Source: Prinsepia uniflora (taxonomy: Eukaryota > Streptophyta > Magnoliopsida > Rosales > Rosaceae). Taken from it: DNA of 64,000 nt. Every line of letters begins with the position of its first letter. Position 1 is the stretch's first letter. Positions 32,572 to 44,705 of this stretch are shown here, in pieces. The stretch covers positions 59,336,601 to 59,400,600 of the forward strand of contig CM064867.1 of the NCBI GenBank assembly GCA_032719365.1, read 5' to 3'. The position numbers and the translations under genes were made by a program. The notes below the pieces were generated by a model that was not told the DNA's origin, ran no database searches, and saw only the letters and a list, made by a program, of their open reading frames with translations.

Positions 32572-34180
32572 GCACAATTTGGATTATTCCTTGTAGATTA
32601 TTCCCTGGAATATTTCCTCCTTGGAATATTCCATGTGAAATATTCTAGGAATATTCCCTCAAAATATTCCTTTGGATATCCCGTTAATTGACCGTTAGAA
32701 CTAACGGTTCTAACGGTTGAGTAACGTTGAGTGACAGTTGATTAACGACGTTGACCGTTGACCTTCAGTTGACCACTCTCGCTGCAGCCCCCTAGAGACG
32801 GCAGCCAGATCGTCTCCAGCACCGCCGTCCATGGTGGTTAGAAATCTGGAACTTTGGCCAATAATAACATGCAAACCAACCAGCCTAATCTACCCATTCT
32901 TAAAAACACGAAAACCACAGAATTAGTGTGACTATCTACCTAACGAATCATAGAGGCATCTGGCTGTTGTGCGAAGTAATTGTCATGAGTAACAACATCC
33001 TGAAATATGTGGTCAAATAGGTAATACTTCATTCTGTAGCGCCTACGAAAATCATGATCGGAATATACCAATCACGGCACAAAGTAATCCTCCATGAGTA
33101 AAGGGACAAGCCTTGCCCTAGCCAAACTTGCTTCCGTTAAAATAACTGCCTTAGGGGCTAGAGGTCATATCAGGCATTGCCTGGACTAGATGGCTAGCCT
33201 CAGGGCTTCCCTCCTCAATGGGAAGGATTCCAACGCTTCACCTAAATTCATTCCAATCCATTTTCTTGCCCATTTTGGCCAACTACATGTTTTAAATTAG
33301 GATCACCGTTATTTGGTCTATTATGATATCAGTGGATTTTGTGGAACACGTTATTACCAAATAAAGATACAGATTGCAATGGATTTTACGAGATTCATGT
33401 GATTTATTATTTATTTGTCATGCATTGCACGCTTACTTTTCTTTCTGAGGAATTTTATAAAATATCCTTATGCAATAATTTTGGCTACTCTTTTAGTAAT
33501 GTCTCCTAAGTGCAGAACTGGCCAATAACAATAACAAAAGGTTGCTGTCAGAAATCAAATCAGTGAATCACTAACAATGAAAGGGCTCTGAGTAAGGCCA
33601 AGGCCGGGGAGTAATTTACAATGAAAATCTAAATTGATATTAAAATATGCAAATATTTAATAAATATAAAAAATTTATTTATAATTTGATTGATTTTTAT
33701 TTCTTTGCAGAAATTATGTTCACACAGTGGCATTGATTGATTCGGTACAAATATTTTCCCTCTCAAAAGTAGAAGTTGTATGTGAGACAAGAATTAATAT
33801 TAAACTTAATTAATTAATTAATCCGTTTTTATAAAAATCGTGAGATAAGAAAATAATCATGTAAAAGCTTTCCCATATTAGTATTGTTGGGAAGGTATTT
33901 TCTTCTTTAGAAATGCTATTCAATTTACTTTAAAAACTATTTAGATTTCACTCATGCATTCATGAGAATTCATGGGAATTTCTTGTGTTGAACACTCGTT
34001 TTATTTATTATCGAATTTATTTAATACACATATCCTAATCCTAATTAGAACAAAACTTTTAATTTACACTTTAAGACTATATTGGAAAAATCTATAACTA
34101 CATTCGTAATTATTTAGTTATTTATTTTGTATAAAAAAATTGATGATTTTGATAACATTCAAGTTCCTCATGATAGACCA
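32572..34180. other. unassigned repetitive sequence (copy 1)
   Basis: No gene. The first 150 bases are rich in GGAATATTCC-like palindromic words. The part at about 33290-34160 is strongly AT-rich and unlike the surrounding LTRs. Its duplicate is 45828-47436. Confidence 0.5.
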
Positions 34181-34889
34181 ACCTTTCATCCATTCAAAGT
34201 TAAACGGTCTCTAATTTTCTTATTGATGTGGTGCGTATGATGATTGACGTTGTGTTTGTGCATCAATGTTGAGTGATTGTTGTGAATTTTGTGGTAATGT
34301 TGATTATGGATTGTTTGGGTGTTACTGTTGGGCTTTGTGGTGAGTAACTTTCTCGAGATATGTGTTGAAGGATTTGGTAATCTCAGACGTCGAGCTGGGC
34401 TCCGGTTCCCGAGTGAACTTGTGGTGTGCTTGCTTGTAGGGCAGTGGTTGATGTTTGACATTGTGATGCTTGTGGGTTGATTATTTGTGATTGATGTGCT
34501 AGTTTTGAGTTGATTGTTGTGATGGTTTGCAGATGATACTTGCTTTATATACGTTTTCATGTACTTCGAAGGTGATAAACTGTGTTTCACTTTAATCAAA
34601 GTGAAACAATTTTTAAACGTTTTTTCGTACGCATGCTTGGTTTTGGAAAACGGAGGGTAAAAGATCGATGTTTTCAAATCATGCTTTTAAACTGTTTCTT
34701 TTTTTTTCCACTCGCACGTTTTCTTGGATTTGTAAAACTCTAGAGCTGCAACATGGTAATCGAGGCTCGAAAGGCGGAGTCATGAACTAGCGGGATTTGT
34801 GTTTATTCCTTATATGACAAGGATTCTATCAGATAAGAGTAGGCCCCGGGTGTACTATACTAGTGTATTCGGGTGGGGACCTGTGAACA
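34181..34889 (+). repeat. 3' part of a diverged superfamily LTR (copy 1)
   Basis: T/G-rich sequence followed by recognisable LTR-tail landmarks: a decayed right arm TTTTCCACTCGCACG (34708), GGCGGAGTCATGAAC, and an end GGGGACCTGTGAACA (34889). A degenerate primer site TAGTATCAAAAC and a gag-start vestige (ATG at 34930, MPPRCESRA) follow. The minus-strand 163-codon frame across 34186-34677 is Asn/Thr/His-rich and I do not accept it as a gene. Confidence 0.65.
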
Positions 34890-35195
34890 TAGTATCAAAA
34901 CTAAGGTTCTTCTTTGTGATGTTGATTTCATGCCTCCGAGATGCGAGTCTCGTGCACGAGCTGATGTTGAGACTAAGAAACGAGCCCTGGATAGTTATAG
35001 GGCTGTTAGTGGTTTTGGATTGTGACATCGAATTATCACTATTATATGTTTGCATGTATTGTGGGTGTTGGAAAATGTGTAAACTTCAGGTTAATTGTTG
35101 ATTTTGTATTATAGATAAGACGGTTCAATGTGATTATCAATTGTTATACCTCAAGATATTCATATATGTGTTGAATGATATTGATGGATATGATA
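34890..35195 (+). other. interior remnant with gag-start vestige (copy 1)
   Basis: Degenerate primer site followed by a frame starting MPPRCESRARADVETKK at 34930, homologous in position and first residues to element A gag, ending after about 30 codons. Then element D begins. Confidence 0.6.
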
Positions 35196-38100
35196 TGTAA
35201 CAACCCGTCCCTAACTTTAAGGATTAATTTGGGATTAATGACGGATTAGCAAGGCTAATCGGAGATTAACAGAGGATTAACGGACGTTCAGGGCGAAATT
35301 ACAATTTTGCCCCTGAATGAGGGCAAAAGTTGAATTTTGACTCGGGTGGTCTAATAGCCTAGGAACGAGGACCGTTACGTAGATCGAGTCGATACGAATT
35401 TGTAGACAGGCGGCACGTCGAATTCGGACGTTGGATAGAGAAGTTATGGTTCACGGAAGTTTGAACGAACTATTGCACGTTTTATGAGACGGATGCCATT
35501 TGGCATTAAGTGGGGCCCTGATATTTTGGACAGGTCCAATGGATGAGTGAAAAGTGTCACCTATCCATTGCCCATCTCAAACAGACACATGCATATGCCC
35601 TTCCTTTTTGTTCGATCATCTTCCATCCCAGAAAACCCGAGCAACCCCTCCAACCTAACCAAACCCTTCCCCATCTAATCATGTGTGAAGCCCAAAGAGT
35701 GAGGTGAGGGCTGTGAGGATGGTGGCTGTCCAAGGACGACGCCGCCGTGGACGGCGGAGGACCCCAGTGCATGGTAAGCTCGGTTTTTCCCAATTTGTAT
35801 TATTTTTGATTTTGCACGTTATGGACGGTTTTAGTTGATTAGGATAGGTTTGTTAGGTTGTTAGGAAGGTTTTAGGAAGGTTTTGGGTGGTGGTTGATGA
35901 CTGAGGAGCCCTAAGGAAAAACTGGAAAACTGAACCGTGAGGGAGAAATTGAATCGTTAGGATTTTAGGGGTTTTGGTTGACTTTAATTGCATATTTAGG
36001 TTTCTAGGATCGAAATAGGAAGAATGGAATTGGATTGGAGGAAAAAGGATGAAAATTGACTGAGTTATGAGGCTGGACCGGTGACGCCGGTCCAGTTGGA
36101 CCGGATTACAGAGGACAACCGGACCGGCTGGTCGGCTGGAGGTTGAAGACAACCCTGTGCAAGCGCGTGAAGCCCACGCGCGGGGAGAATTTGGGGAAAG
36201 TTGTCAGGACCCACCCCTAATCTCCCGAGATTAAGGGCTAAATCCTGCTCCCGTCTAACTTACGCATGACACGAAGGCTAAACTGAGGTCCAACCTCCAT
36301 GTGACACATAAGTCGGACAAGGAATTCTCGATCCAACCATACTAAAAGTAACCGTACTTCTCAGAGTGCACCGAACTACTGTGGATCGCGGGTGTGATGT
36401 CTCTGTGTCTCTCGACCAACAACCCGTACCGCAACAACCTGGAGGGTATCGAAAACACAAAGAGACTGTGAGTGGACAAAAATAAAGTATAAGTTGAAAA
36501 ACAGTTATCAAAAAACATAATTACGTTTATACCGTCCATTTAAAAATAAACCAATGCATGCATATCAAGTCATGTCATGAAACCATTGCATATTAAAAAA
36601 AAAACCATCAACGAAAACCATTATCGAAAACCCGAACCAATTTCTCCAATCAAATCCAGGGCCATAGCCTCAAATCACAAAGTAATCTCAAATACGGGGA
36701 CTCAGTCCCAAACTTCATCAAATCCAATTCATCCGGGCCACTGACCAAAACATCGGAAAACCGGTGAAAAACATCAATCATACGAGTTTGCTGGATCTCA
36801 AGTGCGCCCGAGTTTTTAAACTCAAAACCATGCGCAATCATCAGGCCTTCCTGGGATATCAACGAGTCTGTAAACTCAAAACACAATCACATGCCTCGGG
36901 GGGTATCATAATCACCGAGTCTTTAAACTCAAAACATATACCGAGTCTTTAAACTCAAAACCAAATCCAGCGAGTTTTTCTCTTTTCTTTTCTGGGTCTA
37001 TAAACCCAAAACCATTTTTCAAGCAATAGTGAAAACCATAGAAAATCCTAATCCGAATTCGCAACAATGATTCCGTAAGCTGGCATCCGGAACCACTGCC
37101 CCGAACCCAAATCCAGATTTCCTTTCCGAAATCCAGTTTCAAACCGAAAACTCGTTTATCGAAATCTAAGAAATAGGGCTCCAAGCCCGAAATCACTTTC
37201 CCGAAATTCAATTCAAATCCTTGAAATCAAATCGTATTTCAAATCCCGAAATCAAACCATTAAAACCATGATCAAATCACAAGATCAACCGAAATCTCGT
37301 AAAACATGAAATCCTGTAAATATCTCGAAAATCGTGCAAATCGTAAATCATCCTGATCATAAATCAAATCATAGAATCACGTATAAAAAACATATAAAAA
37401 CATATATGTATGCATCAAGAGTTAGAAAGCAAAGTCCACTCACAGACCATTTCGCTGCTGCCTCGATACACGCGCACTTACGCCGTTCTCGGCCGATCCA
37501 CTATCCTCGACTTCCCCGAACCTGTCCAAATCCCATAATACGGTCACTAACTACTTCACAATGATCATACTTAAGCCCCATAATTTTCCCAAATTTTTAA
37601 CTATTTTTAACCGAGGTCTAAACCCTTCGGACATCCCGAAAACTATCGAGACGATGTCCAATTGACTCGAAACAGGCGCCAAAATGTTTGTTACATTGAA
37701 TAATTTAAAAGTCATGTTGGAACCTCCCTCAAAAACCGTGGCACGTGCCGCCCAAAGGGGCTGCGCGTGGGCTTCACGCACCTGCACTGTTTGTCTTCAT
37801 CCTCTCGCCGAATGGGATCTAGATCGGTTCGGTTCAGATCGGTTCAGTAGAACCGGCCAGCGCGGTTCTTCCTAGTTTTTCTAACTAATTAAATTCAGAA
37901 ATTAGGTCCTGTTTAATACCTGTCCGATCAAGCTTTCGAACCATCAATTCTTCTCCACTGTTTCCATGGTCTCAGCCTTCCCTGTCCCTGGTGTTTTACT
38001 TCCAAACAACCTCTGTAACTTCTAGAGGCGAGTTCCAACAAAGAAAATGAATCAATAATCACAAAATTATGATGAACCCTTTCTGAAATTAACTGAACCG

Positions 38101-39355
38101 TTCACTGTACTAAAAGCTTACCACCGTCGCCGTTCATCTCGATAGGCACCACTACACACGTCTGAATCCTCTATCCAACCCCTTCTTCACATATGATGGC
38201 TAAAAACTGGGGTTTGAAGGTGACTGTATATACTTGCGAGTTACGGGTTGCACAGAGTTTCCTGTTTACAACCGCCACCCACGACGGTCTTCGCGGTGGC
38301 ACTACCCTCTCACCATCGAGTTCCACCATTTCCATCCCACACTACTCTCAGTTGAGGAGGATTGGCTTGTTTCTCACGGTTCATGCACACCCCCAACCAC
38401 AGACACTCTGTTTTCCTGTTTTCCAGCCCGTGCATACCTTCATTCGTTTTTTTTTTTAAAAAAGGAATAAGGCGGTCATTTGTTGTTGCACAACCATCTG
38501 GACCCAGCCACGCGTCAAGAATCCTATGGCACCCCTTCTAATCAACATCCAAGTGTCCATCTCTGAGTGGGCATAGATCCCAATGCAGAAAATGACTAGA
38601 ATACCCCTCAGGGACAAATTACAATTTTGCCCTTCGTAATCCCTGACCCGTAACTCTATTTCCCAAACTCCAAATAACACATGCCACCTGTCATTGGAAT
38701 CAGAGACTAGCGACCTTCCTAACGGTCCTCGAAGTTCGTCAAATGTCCAGGTCATTTGAAAAGTCAACAAATCGCCCTTTTTTAATGAAATTACCAAATT
38801 ACCCTAAACTTCCGAATGTCGTAACTTTCTCCTCGGATGTCGAAATCGGACGTGTCACCTGTCTATGAACTCGTGACGTCCCGAACTACGTCACGGTCAT
38901 CGGTCAAAACCCATTTGACCGCCTGAATGAAAAGTCAACATTTTTGCCCATTCCAAGTGCAAAATCGTCATTTTGCACTGTCCGTCCGAACGCATCCAAC
39001 TAATCACCAATTACCTTCACTAATCCGTCAGTAACAACTAATCTAATCCCGATTTCTGGAACGGGTAATTAAAAAAGTTCCAACATGTAATTTCATCAAT
39101 TCGATGTAACGAACATTTTGGGACTGGTTTCGAGTCGATTGGTTATCGTCTCGATATAGTTCGGGTTGTTCGAAGGTTTAGGGTAACGTTTAAAAATAGT
39201 TAAAAATCCCAGAAAATTAGGGGGTTTTAGTGAGGGGTTAACTAAGTAGTTAGTAATCCTCAAAAGTGATTTGGATATGTTTGGGAACCCCAGAGATGGT
39301 GATTGACCCGGGAAGGCTTACTGTGCGTGTATCGAGGCGGCATCTCGGACGGTCT
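35196..39355 (+). repeat. element D left LTR, first half, with inverted LTR F inside (copy 1)
   Basis: Starts TGTAACAACCCGTCCC. The D sequence occupies 35196-36201 and 39079-39355. It stops at GACGGTCT, exactly where related LTRs continue GTGAGTGGAC. The other half of this LTR is found beyond element C at 61073-62519. It contains donor-like ATGGTAAGC (35771). Confidence 0.8.
36202..39073 (-). mobile_element. solo LTR F, inverted, in element D LTR (copy 1)
   Basis: 2872 bp, plus strand TGTCAGGACCC ... GGGTAATTAAA, flanked by perfect AAAGT duplications (36197-36201, 39074-39078). The right end, TTAAA, has decayed from TTACA. It has a GAGT/ACTC stem-loop array at 36818-37012, arms CTGTGAGTGGAC (36476-36487) and GTCCACTCACAG (37434-37445), and a TAATCTC/GAGATTA hairpin 16 bp inside its 3' end. 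Confidence 0.92.
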
Positions 39356-41360
39356 AGAAGGACCGTTGGATAGGTCCAGAAATGACGATTTTGCCCCTAA
39401 TTATAAGGGTCGAAAGTTGACTTTTTGATCGGGACCTTGTTTGGACTTTTTAGAAGGACTGTTGGATAGGTCTCGAGACGTTGAATTCGTTGACAGGAGG
39501 CATGCGTCAATCGGAGTTCAGACGTGGAAGTTACAGGTCTAGAATTGTGAGGGGTATTTTGGTAATTATTGGGGAAAGGGTAAAATGGTAATTGTGGATG
39601 ATCCAATTAATGAATCAGCGTCTAGTGACTTATTCAGTCCAGTAAGTTACACATGTCACTGCAGTTGGAGGATTGGTGGCTTGTTTGTGTGTCGTGTTTG
39701 AACAATAACAATGACAAAGACAACAAAAAGAACCGCCCACCCCTTTGTTTAAATTCATCAAATTGAGTGATGAATGAGGTTAAGTGTGAAACCTGTGACA
39801 GTGGGACGATTTCACAGAGAAAATCGAGTAAGACTTAGAAGAGAATTGAGGACGATAAACCCTTAAACCCGAGACCCATATTCATGAAATTCAAATTGAT
39901 CGATTTTTGAATTGGAATTTATGGACCACAAACACTGAATTCGAGCTTGGATTAAGCTTTCTGAGCTCAAACCGAAGCGAACCCAATCAAAAACAAAGGA
40001 AATCGATGGTGGTTTAGTCAAGAATAGAAAGGGTGAGGACTTTGGATTTTCGAGATTGCGTTCGAGTAATTAGAGGGATTGGAGGATGAAATTGAGGTTG
40101 GAATTGAACTTAAAATAGTCCTACGAAGCTATTGGCTGGATGATTTGAAAGAAAACGGATGGAATTGAGGAAATTCGATAGAGGAACCGTGTTCTGGTGT
40201 TCTTCGAAATCGAGTTCAAATCGAAATGACTAAGGTATGTTTGATCCAAATTGATGTTACAGACCCGTAATTAATTTTTTTACGAAGCTAATAGAATGTT
40301 CAATTGTTGAAAAAGAAGTTGAATTGATGGAGAATTAAACGGGTCATGTCGCGGGTCGAGGATCCGTTTTTCAGACATACGGGTGAAGGTGGTGACACTG
40401 TAGCACACGCGTGGGTACGATTCCCGAGTTGAGTTCAAAATGACTTTTGTTCTATGCAATGTAACGAACATTTTGGCGTTAGTTTCGAGTCAATCGGACA
40501 TAGTTTCGATATTGTTTTGAGGGTCCGAAGGTTTATGTTACATTTTTAATTCGTAATTAATTCCCAGAAAATTATGGGGAATTAATAAGATGTTAATTAA
40601 GTCATTAGTGACCCTGAGTAATGATTTTGGACAGGATTCGAGATTCCTGGAAGGTACCGGAAATTACAGAAACGCACGCAGCTCGGAAAACGAGCCGTTT
40701 GGACGTTGTGTGAGTGGACTTGTTTTATAAACTGTTATGCATGCATAGTTAAATGTTTTACATGATTTATTGCATGATTTGAACTGCAATTATTTGGTAT
40801 GATTATTTCCGGATTTCAATAATTATTTTAATCAGTGTTTTGGGCACATTTTTCGAGAAACTGTGAAATTGCTGTTTTGGGCGAATGCTCGGCATTTGAG
40901 ATTGGTTTTGACTTCGCTTATGAATTGGGAAATTGATTTGAAGGATTTGTAATTTTTTTCGGATATTTTATGGATTTATGTGAAAATGGAAACTTAGGTT
41001 GCGGTTGCACAGATTTTCGTGAAAATGAGAATTGGGTATTAGACCCCGTGATAAATGGTTTTGACATGGTTTTAATGATGATTTTGAAACAAAGATTTTG
41101 ATTTTTTATTGGTGTTCAGTGCCCCCAGATGTGTAATTCCTAGGTAGACTTCGGATGTGTAATTCCCGAAGTGACTTCGGATGTGTAATTCCCGGAGGGA
41201 CTCCGGATGCGTAATTCCTGGAGGGATCGGATGTGTAATTCCCGGTGAGGCTGGATGTGTAATTCCCAGCAGGGCTGGATGTGTAATTCCCAGCAGAATG
41301 ATAACTCAGGATGTGTAATTCCCAGAGGACCCTCGGATATGTAATTCCCGAGTTATATGC
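39356..41360 (+). repeat. element C left LTR, first segment (copy 1), rearranged 5' end
   Basis: From about 39379 (GAAATGACGATTTTGCCCC) this follows the element C right LTR at 58689 onward. The first 40 or so LTR bases are replaced by a 22-bp out-of-order piece (AGAAGGACCGTTGGATAGG) that itself occurs again 85 bp downstream. It contains donor-like AAGGTATGTT (40232), left arm GTGTGAGTGGAC (40708-40719) and the ATGTGTAATTC stem-loop array at 41119-41352. It is interrupted at TATGC by solo LTR G. Confidence 0.85.
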
Positions 41361-44300
41361 TGTAACGACCCGTCCCGAAAACTGGGATTAGATTAGTGGT
41401 TAACGACGAATTTGTGCAGTTAATAGGTGATTAGTTGGAGAAGTTCGGATGGACGGTGCAAAATGACGATTTTGCCCCTAGACTGGGCAAAATGTTGACT
41501 TTTCGATCAGGCGGTCAAAAGGACTTTGAACAATGACTGTGACGTAGTTCGGGACGTCACGAGTTCATAGACAGGTGGCACGTCCAATTCCGACATCCGA
41601 GGAAAAAGTTATGACGTTCGGAAGTTCGACGGTACTTTGGTAATTTTGTTGAATACGGGCAAATTGTTGACTTTTCAAATGACATGAACTTTGCACGCAT
41701 TTCGAGGACCGTTAGGAAGATCTCAATCTCCTGATTACAACGATAGAAGGCACGTATCTTTCTGAGGTCGGGAGAGAGAATTATGGGTCTAGGACTACGA
41801 GGGGTAAAATGGTAATTTGGGCATCATGGTGCATTCTGGACATTTCCTGCATTGGGATCTGTACCCACTTAGAGATGGACACTTGGCTGTTGATTGGAAG
41901 TGATGCCACAGGATTTTTGACGTGTGGCCTTCTCTAGATGGCCTTAAAATCATCTATCACCGCCCTTCGAATCGTTTAAACAAATTGTGTGTGCACGATG
42001 GGAAAACAAAAAAAAGGGCTTGAAAAAAATTGACAAATTCTTCCCATTTTTCCTTTGATCTTCAGCATTCTACTAATAGTTGAGCTTAGAAGTAAGAGGC
42101 AGGAAGATGGGGGAAGTGGTGGTGCCACCGTAAATAACCGCCGTGGATGGTGGGTTTGTTTCCAATCGGGAAAAACAGATGGCAGGGTATGCTTTGACCA
42201 GGAATTTCATTCTCCCTTGCCTTCCATCGTTTGCCTTTGGGTTGTGCATCAAAAAGAGGGGGAAGTGGAAAGGAAGGTGGTGGTATCCACGGAGGAGCTC
42301 ACGGCAGACTGTAAGGTTTTATTTTAGAATTAAGTTAGTTTGAAATCAATTATGGAAAATGAAGAATGGTTGGTTTTTGAGAGATTGTGACGATTTAAAA
42401 GTGTTTCTAGGGACCCCAGAAGATGTTTGGGATTAGAAACATGGCCAATGGTGGCCAGAAACCTGAGAACACAGTGGAGGAAAACATCGACTTTTGCAGG
42501 ATGATCGGGAGGTACCTTCTCGTACTTCTTTTCATGATTTCCATAGGTAGATTAATTGTATAGTTAGGGACGAAATTAAAGGCGAAAATAGGAATAGAAA
42601 CGGTTTAAAAAAGGACAAAACCAGCCACACCAGTTCACGGTTGGACCGGAATTGTAGACCGGTTCAGACCAGTCGATTAAAGAAGTTGATGAACAGTAAC
42701 TTAGGCGCGTGAGGCCCACGCGTAGCCACTTCAGGCGGCACGTGTGGGTGCGTGGTAAGCTTTTTGAGGAAGGTTCCAACACGACTTTTAAAGTATTCGA
42801 TGTAATGAACATTTTGGAATTGGTTTCGAGTCGATCAGACATTGTCTTGATATGTTTCGGGATGTCCGAAGGTTTTAGGCCTCGGTTAAAAATAGTTAAA
42901 AATTCGGGAAAATTATGGGGCTTTAGTATGATAATTGTGAAGTAGATAGTGACCGTTTCCTGGGATTTAGATAGGTTCGGGAAAGCCGAGGATAGTGGAT
43001 CGGCCGAGAATCACGTAAGTGCTCGCGTATCGAGGCGACGATGCTACTGGTCTGTGAATGGACTTTGCTTTCTAACTTATGATGCATGCATATATGTTTT
43101 TATATGATTTCAATACGTGATTCTATGATTTGATTTATGATCTTTATGATTTACGATTTGCACGATTTTCGAGATATTTACGGAATTTCACGTTTTACGA
43201 GATTTTGATTTTTCTTGTGATTTGATCATGGTTTTAATGATTTGATTTCGGGATTTGAAACATGACTTGATTTCAAGGTTTTGAAAAGTGATTTCGGGCT
43301 TGGAGCCCTGTTTATGAGATTTCGATAAACGATGTTTCGGATTTGGTTTGAAACTTGGAAAGGAAATCTGGATTTGGGTTTGGGATGATGGTTCCGGATA
43401 CTAGCTTACAGAATCATTGTTGCAAATTCGGATAAGGATTTTCTGTGGTTTTCACTGTTGATGGAAAAATGGTTTTGGGTTTAAAGACCCAGAAAAAGAA
43501 AAGAAAAACCGCTGGATCTGGTTTTGAGTTTAAAGACTCGGTTGATTGACGGGGGGAGGGCCCTGGATTGATAGGTTTTGAGTTTAAAGACTTGGTGATT
43601 GTGATATCCCCCAAGGCCTGTGATTGTGTTTTGAGTTTAAAGACTCGTTGATATCCCAGGAAGGCCTGATTATTGTGCATGGTTTTGAGTTTAAAGACTC
43701 GGACGCACTTGAGATCCAGCAAACTCGCATACTTGATGTTTTTCACTGGTTTTCAGATGTTTTGGGCAGTGTCCCGGATGAATTGGATTTGATAAGTTTT
43801 GGGACTGAGTTTCCGTACTTTGTGATTGATTTGAGATTTTGGCTGAGGCCCTGGATTTCAATGGCGAAATTGATTCGGGTTTTCGATAATGGTTTTCGTT
43901 GATGATTTTTAATATGAAATGGTTTCATGACATGACTTGATATGCATGCATTAGTTGTTGCGTGGAGGGTATAAATGTAGTTATCTTTTCTGATAACTGT
44001 TTTTTAACTTATACTTTATTTTTGTCCACTCTTAGTCTTTTCATGTTTTCGATACCCTCCAGGTTGTTGCGGTGTGGGCTATTGGTCAAGGGAGACAGAG
44101 ACATCAAACCCGCGATCCACAGTTGTTAGGCGCACTCTGGGAAGTCCAGATACTTTTAGGGTGGTTGGATCGAGAATCCCTTGTCCGACTTATGTGTCAC
44201 ATGGAGGTTGGAAGTCTGTTTAGCCTTCGTGTCATGCGTAAGTTAGACGGGAGCAGGATTTAGCCCTTAATCCAGGGGGATTGGGGGGCGAGTCCTGACA
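41361..44300 (+). mobile_element. solo LTR G in element C left LTR (copy 1)
   Basis: 2940-bp LTR, TGTAACGACCCGTCCC ... GAGTCCTGACA, flanked by TATGC duplications (41356-41360, 44301-44305). It contains a TGACGT/ACGTCA pair (41540-41559), decayed arms CTGTGAATGGAC (43052-43063) and GTCCACTCTTAG (44034-44045), and a GAGTTTAAAGACTC/GGGTTTAAAGACCC stem-loop array at 43470-43708. It is present in both duplicate units, so it predates the duplication. Confidence 0.93.
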
Positions 44301-44305
44301 TATGC

Positions 44306-44705
44306 TTTCTTGTATGATAAAATGATTTTATAAAACGATTCATGTGTTTGGCTTGAGATTCGCGATTTGATATTTTCATGTGATTTGGCTTGGAAGCCGG
44401 TGATTCATATGTTTGATCATATGCATGCATGGTTTGATAAACTGGAGGGTAAATGATGTATTTTGATAAATGTGTTTTTAAATGATAGTATTTTTGTCCA
44501 CTCACACCTTTCCTGTTTTGATGACCCTCTAGGACATGACACGATGTTCGGGGGCTGATCTAGAGGTGGAGGCATGAGCGGAAATCAGTGCAGCTATCCC
44601 TTGTCTGATAGGTGCTGAAGGATAGTTTCGGGACTTCAGTTGACTTGTCAGACGGGAGCAGAACCGAACATGGTTATCAAAGTCCAGTTGGGACGGGTCC
44701 TGTCA
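44306..44705 (+). repeat. element C left LTR, second segment, hybrid tail at the duplication joint
   Basis: Continues the C LTR after solo LTR G, with right arm GTCCACTCACAC (44496-44507). Up to base 44622 it has the C-type sequence (GCTGAAGGATAG). From 44653 it has the B-type sequence (GACGGGAGCAGAACCG). The crossover that made the tandem duplication therefore lies between these positions. Confidence 0.88.

Larger units (their letters stand above)
28196..44705. repeat. tandem duplication, copy 1 (13.26-kb unit plus solo LTR E)
   Basis: After removing solo LTR E and one target copy (3254 bp), this copy is 13,256 bp against 13,255 bp for copy 2. Both start with CTGGTCACATTCCACC right after an LTR end and both finish with an LTR end. 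By eye I count about a dozen substitutions in the first 1.1 kb, about 1%. Confidence 0.95.

Noticed and set aside
34186..34677. 163-codon minus-strand frame, repeated at 47442-47933
   Set aside because: Asn/Thr/His-rich low-complexity frame opposite a T/G-rich LTR. Its conservation is explained by the recent duplication, and it has no motif and no leader.
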